DNA from: JBFMHP01 sp964557295
Lineage (GTDB): Bacteria; Pseudomonadota; Gammaproteobacteria; RBG-16-57-12
Length of the DNA stretch: 64,000 nt
Assembly (NCBI GenBank): GCA_964557295.1
Contig: CAZKZP010000009.1
Location: forward strand, 1 to 64,000
Direction of reading: 5' to 3'
Shown: in pieces, positions 24,431-33,178 of the stretch
Numbering within the stretch: position 1 is the first letter of the stretch
Layout: every line of letters begins with the position of its first letter
Notes under the pieces: model-generated
What the model saw: only the letters and a program-made list of their open reading frames with translations
Told to the model about the DNA's origin: nothing
Database searches by the model: none
Made by a program: the position numbers and the translations under genes

Positions 24431-26109
24431 ATGGAGTCTGGCACGCTAAAGGGATACTGCGAGGGGATACTGGAAGGTATCTTCGACCAACTGCTGGTGA
24501 TCGATCCGCGCAAGATGCGCATCATCGACTGCAACCGCGGCGCGCTGCAAGCCTTGGGCTATACGCGCGAGGAGCTGCTGAAGCTCGGGCCGCAGGACAT
24601 CAAGCCCCACATCCCCAAGGCGGAGCTGCGGCGCACCTTGAAACACCTGCTCAGCCAGCGGCCGCCGTATCTCGATGTCGAAACCACCCACCGCACCAAG
24701 CAGGGCGACGACATCCCGGTCGAGGTGCGTTTGAGCGTCTGGGATGATCTGGTGCATGCCCCGGTGGTCATCGCCGTCGCGCGCGATGTCTCGGCGAAAA
24801 AGGCCGCGCAATCGCGCCTCAATTTCCTGGCCTATCACGATCCCCTCACCTCGCTGCCCAACCGCATGTTGTTCACCGAGCGCCTGCGGCATGCGCTGCA
24901 ATTGGCCAAGCGCACGGGCAAGAAGGTCGGGGTCATGTTCATCGATGTGGATGAGTTCAAGCGGATCAACGACCAGCACGGTCATGTCATCGGCGATATG
25001 CTGTTGCAGGCGGTCGCAGAGCGCTTGCGTGGATTGGTGCGCGCCAGCGATACCGTGGCGCGGCTCGGCGGGGATGAATTCACCGTGGTGATGGAAGACG
25101 TCGAGAGCCGGCGCGAGATCGAGGCGGTCGTCGAGAAGGTGCGCCAAAGTTTCGAGTCGGCGTTTCACATCGAGACGCAGACTCTGAACGTCACCCTGAG
25201 CATCGGCGTGAGTGTCTATCCGGATAATGGCGAGGACTTCGATGCGGTGATCAACAACGCTGACAGCGCGATGTACCACGCCAAGCGCCAAGGCCGCAAT
25301 GCCTACCAGTTCTACAGCGTGGCGGCAGCCAACTCTACCCGGGAGAGAACACGGCTCTTGGCCGATCTGCGCCAGGCGCTGGAACGCGATGAGTTCGAGC
25401 TGCATTTCCAGCCGCAATTCGAACTGGCGAGCGAGTCGCTCAGCGGCGCCGAGGCCCTGGCGCGCTGGCGCCATCCTGGCCTGGGCCTGTTGCCGCCGGC
25501 GAGCTTCATTCCGCTGGCCGAGGAGATGGGGCTGATGTTACCCCTGGGGCAAATCCTGCTCGAGAAGCTTGCGCTACAGGCGCACGACTGGCGCGCGCGC
25601 GGTCGCGCTGTGCCGACCCTCGCGTTCAACGTCGCGGCTGCGCAGCTCAATGCCGGCGCGCGCGGGCCTTCGCTGGCGGCGGCCATCGAGCGCCATCGCA
25701 TGGATCCTGGCGCCCTGGAGCTGGAGTTCACCGAGGGTGCGCTGAAGTCGGAGGCGCCGCAGGTCCGGCGCGCGCTCGAAGAGCTGCGCGAACTCGGCTG
25801 CACCATCGTGGTCGATGAATACGGTAGCGGCAGCTCCTCGCTCGCGCAGCTCGCNNNNNNNNNNCCCGCCTGCCGATTCAGAAACTCAAGATCGCCCGCG
25901 ATTTTCTGCAAGCGAAAGCCGACAATGACACCATCATCCAGGCCATCATCGCGTTCGGCAAGATGCTCGATCTCGAACTCGTGGGAGAAGGCATCGAAGA
26001 GCACGCGCAGCGAATATTCCTCCGCGATCACGGCTGCCGCTATGGTCAGGGATTCCTGCTCGGCCATCCGCTGCCCGCCGCGGAATTCGAGGCCTTGATC
26101 ACCCGCTGA
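24431..26109 (+). CDS. PAS-GGDEF-EAL c-di-GMP signalling protein (assembly gap inside)
   Basis: About 555 aa across a ten-N gap at 25855-25864 that breaks the reading frame; both sides clearly belong to one protein. PAS sensor (about 10-120), GGDEF cyclase domain with intact GGDEF (213-217) and an inhibitory RxxD site (RASD, 204-207), then an EAL phosphodiesterase domain. EAL residues seen: GAEALARW, the NVAAAQL Asn, ELEFTEGAL, the Lys of IQKLKI, GEGIEE, and the Gln of YGQGF. The usual DDFGTG is DEYGSG, so one metal ligand is changed. No membrane segment. The ATG at 24431 has AAAGG five bases upstream; an alternative ATG is at 24398. Confidence 0.9.
25855..25864. other. Assembly gap (10 N)
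   Basis: Placeholder of unknown true length in the EAL domain. Flanking residues (SSLAQLA and RLPIQKLKI) are normally separated by only about one or two residues, so the real gap is probably a few bases and the frame change is an artefact. Confidence 0.95.
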
Positions 26110-26158
26110 GCGCGCCTGTGCGCTTCCCCCTGCCCGAGCATTCCGCGGACCCGGTGAA

Positions 26159-26665
26159 CTACCGCGGCCCGGGGTCCAGCCGCTTGGTTTGCGGCATCAA
26201 CAATTGCGGTTCCACATGCGCCATCCCCGGCAGCCGCTTCAGTGTGTCGATGGCGCGCAAGCCGCGCGCGCGGTCACCGTCCGCCGCCATCACCCAGGCG
26301 GTGTGCGGCGCATACGGCGGGATGCGTTCGATGCGATACCCGGCCCGCGCCAGATCGGGCGCGCGTTCCGCCGCGGATATCTCTTCGGCAAAGCGCACGA
26401 AAATCAGCCCCGTCGGCACCGCCGGGATTGCGCCGCCTTCCAGCCGATAGACCGGAATGAGGTCGGCGTCGTCCGGCCAGTCCCGCGCTGCGCCGCGACA
26501 GACGGTGAGCCGTCCGTCCTCGATGACCACCACGACGCGAGATTTCAATGTCTCCGGCACCGGCCCATCGACAGCGACGAGATCCGTCGCGCGGTGAAAA
26601 AAGGGCGCATCCGCGTTCGACGACTGCCGGATCTTGTCTGGATATTGATTTGAAAATTCGCTCAT
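26159..26665 (-). CDS. Protease-prodomain-like protein (possible inhibitor), unknown
   Basis: 168 aa, no signal peptide. Its C-terminal half (about residues 90-160: GLIFVRFAEE ... GYRIERIPPYAP ... AWVMAADGD ... MAHVEPQLLMP) aligns almost without gaps to residues 104-176 of the neighbouring S8 protease (ENFFVKFTDD ... YAQNAFFVSAAEGSG ... HPELV), the region that looks like the protease prodomain. Sequence identity is low, but the spacing and hydrophobic pattern agree. It is transcribed divergently from the protease across about 95 bases. A stand-alone prodomain could inhibit or chaperone the protease (inference). No named family recognised. Confidence 0.7.
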   Translation of the reverse strand: MSEFSNQYPDKIRQSSNADAPFFHRATDLVAVDGPVPETLKSRVVVVIEDGRLTVCRGAARDWPDDADLIPVYRLEGGAIPAVPTGLIFVRFAEEISAAERAPDLARAGYRIERIPPYAPHTAWVMAADGDRARGLRAIDTLKRLPGMAHVEPQLLMPQTKRLDPGPR

Positions 26666-26760
26666 CACTGCAAGTCCTCAGGCCGGTGCTATGCTTTTAA
26701 AGTTTAGCCCGGATAGGCATCCGTGCGCGTTCAACGGCAAAACAAGTGGAGAGTGGCATT

Positions 26761-28725
26761 ATGGTCAAATATCAATATCGCGGCAAAGAAGGCATACAGT
26801 ACAAGCTCGAAGACGCCAAAGACACCTTGGTCGTGCGCACGCAGCGGCGGCTAAGGGCCGGCCGCCTGCCGCTGAGCAAGCGCGCCCGCGAGGTATTGGG
26901 CGAGCTCAGCCCGGTGCTGCGCTTCCCAGCCGCCGGCGTGGAGGTGCTCAAATGCAGCGGCAAGATCTCGCGCGACGAGGCGCGTGCGGTGCTCAAGAAG
27001 GAAGCGAGCCTGCGCTTCGCCGGGAGGAATCTCGCCGATCCCGCCTCCAAGGCGCCGGTGCTGTACACGGAGAATTTTTTCGTCAAATTCACCGATGACG
27101 CCAAGCGCAAGGACTGCAAGCAGCTGCTCAGCGACATGAAGTTGAAGGTCAAGCGACCCTTGGGGTATGCGCAAAACGCCTTTTTTGTCAGCGCCGCGGA
27201 AGGCAGCGGGCAGGCCGTGTTCGACATGGCGCTGGAGATGTTGAACACCCGGGAAATCGTGCAATTCTGCCACCCCGAACTGGTGCGCGAGCTGGCCTAT
27301 CGCGGCGCGTTTCCGCAGCAATGGCATTTGAAATCGACCACCATCAACGGCCGGCGCATCACGGCGCACGCCGCGGTGGAGAGCGCCTGGGAACTCAGTC
27401 AGGGCGAAGGTACGCTCATCGCCATCATCGATGACGGGCTGGACGTGAGCCATGAGGAATTCGCGAGCAGCGGCAAGATCGTCGCCCCGCGCGATGTCAC
27501 CGCCGGCAGCGACAACCCCGCCCCGCACAACGGCGACGACCATGGCACCGCCTGCGCCGGGGTGGCCTGCGCCGACGGCAACTTCGGCGCCGCCGGCGTG
27601 GCGCCGAAGTCGCGCATCATGCCGATACGGCTGGCCTCGGGCCTGGGCTCGCAGGCCGAGGCCGATGCCTTTCACTGGGCCGCGCAGCATGGCGCCGATG
27701 TCATCTCGTGCAGCTGGGGGCCGGCCGACGGCGACTGGTGGAATCCCAACGATCCGGTACACAATCAGAAGGTGCCGCTGCCCGACGCCACGCGGCTGGC
27801 GATCGACTGGGCGATCCGCAACGGCCGCAACGGCAAGGGCTGCGTGATCACATGGGCGGCCGGCAACGGCGGGGAGAGTGTCGAGAACGACGGCTACGCG
27901 AGTTACGATAACGTCATCGCCGTGGCCGCCTGCAACGATCAGAGCACCCGCTCGGCCTATTCCGATACCGGCGCCTCGCTCTGGTGCGCCTTCCCCAGCA
28001 ACGATGTCACCGACACGGCCCTCACCCCCGGCATCTGGACCACCGACCGCAGCGGCCGCGAAGGCTACAATTCCGGCGCTGATGACCAGGGCGATACGCG
28101 CGGCAATTACACCAACTCCTTCGGCGGCACCTCCAGCGCCTGCCCCGGCGCCGCCGGCGTGGCCGCCCTGGTGATCGCGCGCAATCCGCACCTGCGCTGG
28201 GACGAAGTGAAGGACATCCTGCGCCGCAGCTGCGACAAGATCGACAACGGCAACGGCAATTACAACGCCCAGGGCCACAGCTCCCTGTATGGCTACGGCC
28301 GCCTCAACGCGCGCAAGGCCGTGGAATTGGCCATGCCCACGCGGCCGCACTACATCGCCATCCACACCGCCGTGCAGGATGTGGCGATCAAGGACCTGAA
28401 GAAATCCACGCTCGCGGTGATGGTGGGCGATGACACGCCGCTCCAGAGCGTCAAGGTGATCGTCGACATCGAACACAGCTACATCGGTGATCTGATCGTC
28501 AAGCTCAGACCCCCCGCGGCCATGGGTGTGAGCGGTGTCATGCTGCACGACCGCTTCGGCGGCGGCACCGACAACATCAAGCGCGCCTTCGACATGCTCA
28601 ACGCCCCGGACCTCGGCAAGCTCGTCGGCAAGAACCCCAAAGGCGCCTGGACCCTGGAGGTGGAGGACAAGGCCAAGTCCGATCAGGGCATGATCCGCAA
28701 GTTCACGGTGGAGATCGGGTATTGA
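26761..28725 (+). CDS. Subtilisin-like (S8) protease with C-terminal P domain
   Basis: 654 aa. The N-terminal 1-185 resembles an S8 prodomain. The peptidase domain (about 200-530) has the catalytic triad D224 (IAIIDDGLD), H261 (DDHGTACAGV) and S458 (GGTSSACPG), with oxyanion N369 (WAAGNGG). Residues about 540-654 form a proprotein-convertase P domain (IEHSYIGDLIVKLRPP ... KGAWTLEVEDKA). There is no signal peptide or membrane segment, so the enzyme is cytoplasmic, exported by a non-Sec route, or the start is misjudged. ATG at 26761 has GGAGAG seven bases upstream; an in-frame GTG at 26746 adds five residues. Confidence 0.9.
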   Translation: MVKYQYRGKEGIQYKLEDAKDTLVVRTQRRLRAGRLPLSKRAREVLGELSPVLRFPAAGVEVLKCSGKISRDEARAVLKKEASLRFAGRNLADPASKAPVLYTENFFVKFTDDAKRKDCKQLLSDMKLKVKRPLGYAQNAFFVSAAEGSGQAVFDMALEMLNTREIVQFCHPELVRELAYRGAFPQQWHLKSTTINGRRITAHAAVESAWELSQGEGTLIAIIDDGLDVSHEEFASSGKIVAPRDVTAGSDNPAPHNGDDHGTACAGVACADGNFGAAGVAPKSRIMPIRLASGLGSQAEADAFHWAAQHGADVISCSWGPADGDWWNPNDPVHNQKVPLPDATRLAIDWAIRNGRNGKGCVITWAAGNGGESVENDGYASYDNVIAVAACNDQSTRSAYSDTGASLWCAFPSNDVTDTALTPGIWTTDRSGREGYNSGADDQGDTRGNYTNSFGGTSSACPGAAGVAALVIARNPHLRWDEVKDILRRSCDKIDNGNGNYNAQGHSSLYGYGRLNARKAVELAMPTRPHYIAIHTAVQDVAIKDLKKSTLAVMVGDDTPLQSVKVIVDIEHSYIGDLIVKLRPPAAMGVSGVMLHDRFGGGTDNIKRAFDMLNAPDLGKLVGKNPKGAWTLEVEDKAKSDQGMIRKFTVEIGY

Positions 28726-28766
28726 ATTATGCGGACCGCAGGCGGTGGATGTTGCTGGGTTGATCG

Positions 28767-28828
28767 CATGCTAAAGCATGCTCCTACAAGTGTAGTTTTC
28801 CTGTAGGAGCCATCTTCAGATGGCGATG
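28767..28828. repeat. TGTAGGAGC-type intergenic repeat
   Basis: Contains GCATGCTCCTACA and TGTAGGAGCCATC in inverted orientation plus a short inner hairpin (GCCATCTTCAGATGGC). A related copy lies at about 46695-46830. Such TGTAGGAGC elements are common REP-like repeats in gammaproteobacteria. Confidence 0.65.
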
Positions 28829-28908
28829 AGCACGGCGCAATAATGACAGGGTGTTGCGTCGTTAGGCTGGCGTTGGGGAGGACGAAACGAGGATCGTAAG
28901 AGATCCGC

Positions 28909-28935
28909 AAGCCCCGGTGATCGCCGGGGCTTGCG
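28909..28935. terminator. Bidirectional terminator hairpin
   Basis: GCAAGCCCCGGTGATCGCCGGGGCTTGC forms an 11-12 bp stem in the convergent junction between the protease gene and the PEP-CTERM gene. T-runs are short on both sides. Confidence 0.6.
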
Positions 28936-28952
28936 GTGTATCGGTGTAGGGC

Positions 28953-29504
28953 TTATGACTTGCGAGCGGACTTGCGCTTGCTCAGGCCCAGACCAACCAG
29001 GCCGGCGCCCAGCAACAGGGCAACGGCAGGCTCGGGAACGGAACTTCTCACGTTGGTGAAGGAAAACATCACGTCATTATAGTCACGGTCGCCGCCGCCA
29101 CGCAGATCCTCGAAACCGACATAGGTTTCGGTGGCGGAATACGCGTCATCCACCACGGCATGGAACATGTTGTCGGGATTGCGGATGGCATCGCCGGTGA
29201 AGAAGCTGTCGCCGGTGTTGCGCACGTAGATGCGGAAGATCAACTCCGTGCCGGCGGTGAAATAACCCAGGTTCATCGTGGTGCCGACCGGCGTAGTATG
29301 GTTGGTGAAGATCACGCCCAGGCCGTTGGCCGGTGCATCGAGATGGAGATCGTTGGTATAGCCGGCGCTCGAGCCCAGGAATTTCGCGGTTACGTTGCCG
29401 TCCGCCGCCACGATCACGCGGTCACCCAGGATGGGGGTCGCCAGCGCGGTGGCGCTCAAGCCGCACAGCGCGGCGCCGAACGCGAGTTTTTTGAACATGT
29501 TCAT
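28953..29504 (-). CDS. PEP-CTERM sorted secreted protein with DUF4114-like domain
   Basis: 183 aa. A signal peptide (MNMFKKLAFGAALCGLSATA) is followed by a beta-rich domain ending in FEDLRGGGDRDYNDVMFSF, a DUF4114-type motif that probably binds calcium. The C-terminus is a PEP-CTERM signal: VPEP at 156-159, a hydrophobic helix, and a basic KRKSARKS tail. Such proteins are processed by exosortase EpsH-type enzymes and linked to exopolysaccharide and floc formation. No exosortase is in the window. AAGGAG precedes the start by eight bases, and a sigma-54-type promoter lies upstream. Confidence 0.9.
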   Translation of the reverse strand: MNMFKKLAFGAALCGLSATALATPILGDRVIVAADGNVTAKFLGSSAGYTNDLHLDAPANGLGVIFTNHTTPVGTTMNLGYFTAGTELIFRIYVRNTGDSFFTGDAIRNPDNMFHAVVDDAYSATETYVGFEDLRGGGDRDYNDVMFSFTNVRSSVPEPAVALLLGAGLVGLGLSKRKSARKS

Positions 29505-29552
29505 TTGATTTTCTCCTTAGCTGATTGTTGTTTGTTGTTGCCGCGCAGTCTC

Positions 29553-29568
29553 AGCAATTGTTATGCCA
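29553..29568 (-). promoter_or_regulatory. Sigma-54 (-24/-12) promoter of the PEP-CTERM gene
   Basis: On the minus strand TGGCATAACAATTGCT fits the consensus TGGCAY-N5-TTGCW, with the invariant GG and GC separated by exactly ten bases. It lies about 50 bases before the start codon. RpoN control of PEP-CTERM genes through PrsK/PrsR is known in some bacteria. The activator genes are not in the window. Confidence 0.7.
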
Positions 29569-29719
29569 GAGCGCGCAGGCCATTGAATAATCATAATTAT
29601 TATGGGGTGTTGTCCCAGGGGGGATTGAGCTGGGTGTAAATAAATTCGACAGTGCTGTAATGAAAAACCCCCGGTGGGGTTTTCCTGGAGCTATACGCAG
29701 CCTGCTGAGAAATGTGACT

Positions 29720-29860
29720 TCAAGAAGCCTTTTTTCTGCCGGCCAAGCCCGCGCCGAGTAATCCAAACCCCATCAAGGTCAGACCCCGCCCGACGCCCGG
29801 CAACCGCAGACTCGGGAACGGCGTTTCTCATAGGGGTGAATATTGCCCCTTGTCTATGGG
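29720..29860 (-). pseudogene. Decayed PEP-CTERM protein C-terminus
   Basis: Minus-strand frames contain FTPMRNAVPES, then, after a one-base frame change, a hydrophobic segment LTLMGFGLLGAGLAG ending in RKKAS and a stop at 29722-29720. This is the shape of a PEP-CTERM sorting tail. The DNA around it (GACTCGGGAACGGCG...TTCTCAT) parallels the same region of the intact gene at about 29030-29050. It is probably the remnant of a tandem paralogue. Confidence 0.6.
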
Positions 29861-30112
29861 CGCAATCAGGGGCAAGGAGAGACCCGATCAAAAATATCGC
29901 GGCCGCTATGATCACGAAATGAATTGAAAAAATCCGTCCTTTTTTTCCCGACTATACTAAACAATAGAGGGTTATGAGTGCCCTCACCACAATATCCTTC
30001 CGATTCAGGCGCCGAGCAGATTACTGTTTTTAGTGGTAACAATGTCACCTAGAAAGTCTTAATCCGTTTGGCGTTGAAAAGAGGGCGCGAACCAATGAAG
30101 AGGGGGCGTGTC

Positions 30113-32839
30113 ATGATCAGCGCGACAATACGCATCGCCGCATGTTCGGCACTACTGGCACTGTGCTTTACGACGTGGACGCAGGCGGCCACGGTCAATG
30201 GCCAAATCACCTTCCCTGACTCCGACATGGGCTGGAAGCCGAGTCTATACGACTATGCCAACTACAGTGGGGCCAAGGTGCGTGTCCAGGGGACGGATAT
30301 CGTCACAGACGTGGTGCCCACCAGCGCATGGACCGGCACCTTTTCGTTGGCCGATGTGCCGTCGGGCGCGGTGACGCTGCTCTTCGAGGAGGGCACGACG
30401 TACGATGTGTTTGCGCAGTCCTCCAAGCGCGTTGCTGTCGACGTCAACGCCGACACAATCAACGGCGTGGGTTTCAACTTCGTCTACCACTGGGACGAGC
30501 TGGCCGGGTACCCGCCGCCGTGGATGACGCCGACCGTGTTCGGCTGGAAGGCGCATTTTGTCAGCGAACAGATTGCCTTCATGATGTTTCGGCTCAGCAC
30601 CACGCCCGAACGCATCGAGCTCTATCGCACGCTCGATCGTGGCGCCCACTGGAGTATGGTCGGCCAGTGGACCTACGATGATGCGGCATTTCGGGCCGGG
30701 ACTGTGGCCTATCCAGCATGGTGGCTGGACTTTCACTTTCTCGATCAGGATCGTGGTGTCGTGCTGGCCACAAGTTTTGGGATTCCCTGCGGCTTCTGCG
30801 CGGGCGGCTACTTCTTTACGAGCGATGGGGGACAGCACTGGAGCCCTGTCGGCTTGCCGCTCACGCCGACGGGCTATCACATCACTTCCAATGCCTATGC
30901 CCGGATCGGCGCCAACCATCTGATCATGGCCGGTCGAGTAGGCATCGCTGCCCAAGGTTACAGCGCCGGTTTTTATGATGCGATCTGGGAAAGCGCGGAC
31001 GGAGGCGCCAACTGGACGCTTAACTGGTACGCAAGCCTCACCCGCGACGAGGTCGGCGGTTTCATTGGCGTGGACGCCAATCCTGCTGGACGCGCGGTCG
31101 CATTCCGCGGCGGCACGACCCAGCAATTCCTGCTCCGCGACGCGGACGGCAACTGGGCCCCGCGCTCCAACGGCGGCATTCACAACGAGAGCCGCGACGT
31201 GGCGATGGTCGATGACACCGCCTGGCTCACCAGCGTTGGCGGCACTGTGCCCAATGGAACCTACCGCAGCCTCGATGCGGGACAGAACTGGGATAAGGTG
31301 TCCGACGGGTTGGTGCAAGACTTCGACTTCGTCACGGCATTGAAAGGGTTTGCCCAAGGCGGCGGGCCGGCTTATGTCAGCTACGACGGTGGAGTGACGT
31401 GGCGTTATCAATCCCGCGGTGGCGCTGTCTGGCCGGGAGTGATGGACATCTGGGGTTTCGATCGCACACATGCTGCCTGGTCAGAGGGGGGCTTTGGCGA
31501 TCCGAACCAGAAGGCCCAGCTCTTCACCTACGTCGAGCCCTGGGAACCGAACTTCGAGGTGCTCGCGCACACCGCACTCGCCCACGCGGACGTCAACCGT
31601 GGCACGACCGACGTCCCGATGGCCTCCTTTCGGCTGTATAGCAACGGGCCGGTGCCGATCCGCGTGACATCCCTCACGCTGGGTGCCGCCGGCACCGGGA
31701 ACGATGTGGCGGATATCACCACGGTCAAACTGTGGTGGGACAAGAACGCCGACGCGGCGCGCGATGCGGGCGACGTGCTGCTCGGCAGCGACACCTATAG
31801 CGCCGACAATGGCACGGTGAGTCTGCCCATCGGCGCCGCCTATCCGCTCGAGCAGTTCATCCCGATGCACTTGCTCGTGACCTATGACCTCTCGGCCGCG
31901 ATCCGGAATCTCAAGACATTCAGCCTGTCGCTGGCGCCGCCCGATGTCGATGCCGAAACCGCCGATACCGCCAGCCCCGTGGCGGCGAGCGCGCCCGCGA
32001 GTATCGTGCTCACCAGCCGCACCGTGACGGTGCCGGCCTATGCCGACGTGGCCGTGGCTATGACCGACAGCCCCGACCCGGTCACAACCGGCACCAGCCT
32101 GAGCTACAGCATCACCGTGACCAACAATGGGCCGGACGACGCGGCCGGCGTGACGATGACCGATACCCTGCCATCCGGCACGAGCTTCGTGTCAGTCACC
32201 CCGAGTCAGGGCAGTTGCAACAGCGCCGGCGGCACCGTGAGCTGCGCCCTGGGGAACCTCAACAATACAGCCTCGGCCACCGTGACGGTGGTCGTCACGC
32301 CCAACGCGGCCGGCTCGATCGACAATACCGCCCAGGTCAGCGCCACCGAGATCGATAACGACACTGGGAACAACAGCGCGAGCGTCACGACGACGGCCCA
32401 ATCGCCGCCTCCGCCAAGCGGCGGGGGAGGCGGCGGTGGCGGCTGCTTCATCGCGACCGCCGCCTACGGCAGCTATCTGGCGCCCGAGGTGATGGTGCTG
32501 CGCGAGTTCCGCGACCATTATCTGCTGCCCAACGCCCTCGGCCGCACGCTGGTGGAGTTCTACTACCGGATATCGCCACCCATTGCCGACTTCATCCGAG
32601 CGCATGAATGGACGCGAACATTGACCCGCTGGGTGCTGACACCCATTGTCTACGCGGTTAAGAGTCCACTCGCGGCGCTGTCGCTGGTCGGGCTTGTCGG
32701 TCTCCTCGCCGCGCGCAGGCGGGCGCGCGCGGCGCCGGAACGCCCAGCGTGTGCCGCACGAAGACGCATCGAGCGGCAGTGGCGGCATGACATGATCCGC
32801 AACCACACGCCGCCACACAGTGGGCACGGCTTGCGCTGA
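30113..32839 (+). CDS. Secreted surface protein with BNR-like repeats, DUF11 and CFI-box-CTERM
   Basis: 908 aa. A signal peptide ends near TWTQA. Residues about 150-470 carry at least five Asp-box/BNR-like motifs (RTLDRGAHW, TSDGGQHW, ESADGGANW, RSLDAGQNW, SYDGGVTW), suggesting a beta-propeller. Then comes a dockerin-free beta region. A DUF11 repeat (ADVAVAMTDSPDPVTTGTSL ... LPSGTSFVSVTP) follows at about 655-780. The end has a Gly linker, GGCFIATAAYGSYLAPEV (CFI-box), LREFRDHYLLPN, a transmembrane helix (SLVGLVGLLAARRRAR) and a basic tail. This architecture indicates an outer-surface protein handled by a C-terminal sorting system. ATG at 30095 is an alternative start. Function unknown. Confidence 0.85.
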   Translation: MISATIRIAACSALLALCFTTWTQAATVNGQITFPDSDMGWKPSLYDYANYSGAKVRVQGTDIVTDVVPTSAWTGTFSLADVPSGAVTLLFEEGTTYDVFAQSSKRVAVDVNADTINGVGFNFVYHWDELAGYPPPWMTPTVFGWKAHFVSEQIAFMMFRLSTTPERIELYRTLDRGAHWSMVGQWTYDDAAFRAGTVAYPAWWLDFHFLDQDRGVVLATSFGIPCGFCAGGYFFTSDGGQHWSPVGLPLTPTGYHITSNAYARIGANHLIMAGRVGIAAQGYSAGFYDAIWESADGGANWTLNWYASLTRDEVGGFIGVDANPAGRAVAFRGGTTQQFLLRDADGNWAPRSNGGIHNESRDVAMVDDTAWLTSVGGTVPNGTYRSLDAGQNWDKVSDGLVQDFDFVTALKGFAQGGGPAYVSYDGGVTWRYQSRGGAVWPGVMDIWGFDRTHAAWSEGGFGDPNQKAQLFTYVEPWEPNFEVLAHTALAHADVNRGTTDVPMASFRLYSNGPVPIRVTSLTLGAAGTGNDVADITTVKLWWDKNADAARDAGDVLLGSDTYSADNGTVSLPIGAAYPLEQFIPMHLLVTYDLSAAIRNLKTFSLSLAPPDVDAETADTASPVAASAPASIVLTSRTVTVPAYADVAVAMTDSPDPVTTGTSLSYSITVTNNGPDDAAGVTMTDTLPSGTSFVSVTPSQGSCNSAGGTVSCALGNLNNTASATVTVVVTPNAAGSIDNTAQVSATEIDNDTGNNSASVTTTAQSPPPPSGGGGGGGGCFIATAAYGSYLAPEVMVLREFRDHYLLPNALGRTLVEFYYRISPPIADFIRAHEWTRTLTRWVLTPIVYAVKSPLAALSLVGLVGLLAARRRARAAPERPACAARRRIERQWRHDMIRNHTPPHSGHGLR

Positions 32840-33178
32840 TCGTCATAAGCGGTCTCGCCACACCCCCTCGGTAACGGGTGGGGGACGGCTAAGATGCGAA
32901 GGGGGCAGCACTGGCCCTTGGCAAAGCCCTCTTTTGCCGTCGCCCGTAAAGAGTGCGCTGCAGCGTGCGAAAATACTCGGTGATTTCCTGCGGACAATAA
33001 CCCACCCGCGGTGGGGTCACCGGGGTTTTTTTCTATCAACCCATCCCACGGCGATTACGCCAAGTCCCCACGGCGCGATGATGGCCGGTCCAGCTTCCAC
33101 CGGCAAAATTCCAACTAAACTTTTTAGGAATCGCTGTAACATGGGTGCGGTGAACGCAAAAACCACAAGAGCGAGTCC
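32840..33178. other. Intergenic, possible terminator only
   Basis: No coding frame is convincing. Near 33000-33032 the sequence ACCCACCCGCGGTGGGGT followed by CACCGGGGTTTTTTTC could form a terminator for the surface-protein gene. The rest shows no recognisable element. Confidence 0.45.

Larger units (their letters stand above)
29505..30112. other. Intergenic region with promoter and PEP-CTERM remnant
   Basis: No intact gene. It holds the sigma-54-type promoter of the PEP-CTERM gene (29553-29568), a decayed PEP-CTERM tail on the minus strand (29720-29860), an imperfect GCCCCTTG/AGGGGC hairpin (about 29848-29876), and presumably the promoter of the following surface-protein gene. Confidence 0.6.

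Noticed and set aside
26851..28548. Open frame antisense to the S8 protease
   Set aside because: Repeated Gly/Ala/Val/Asp composition typical of antisense GC-rich frames; no domains.
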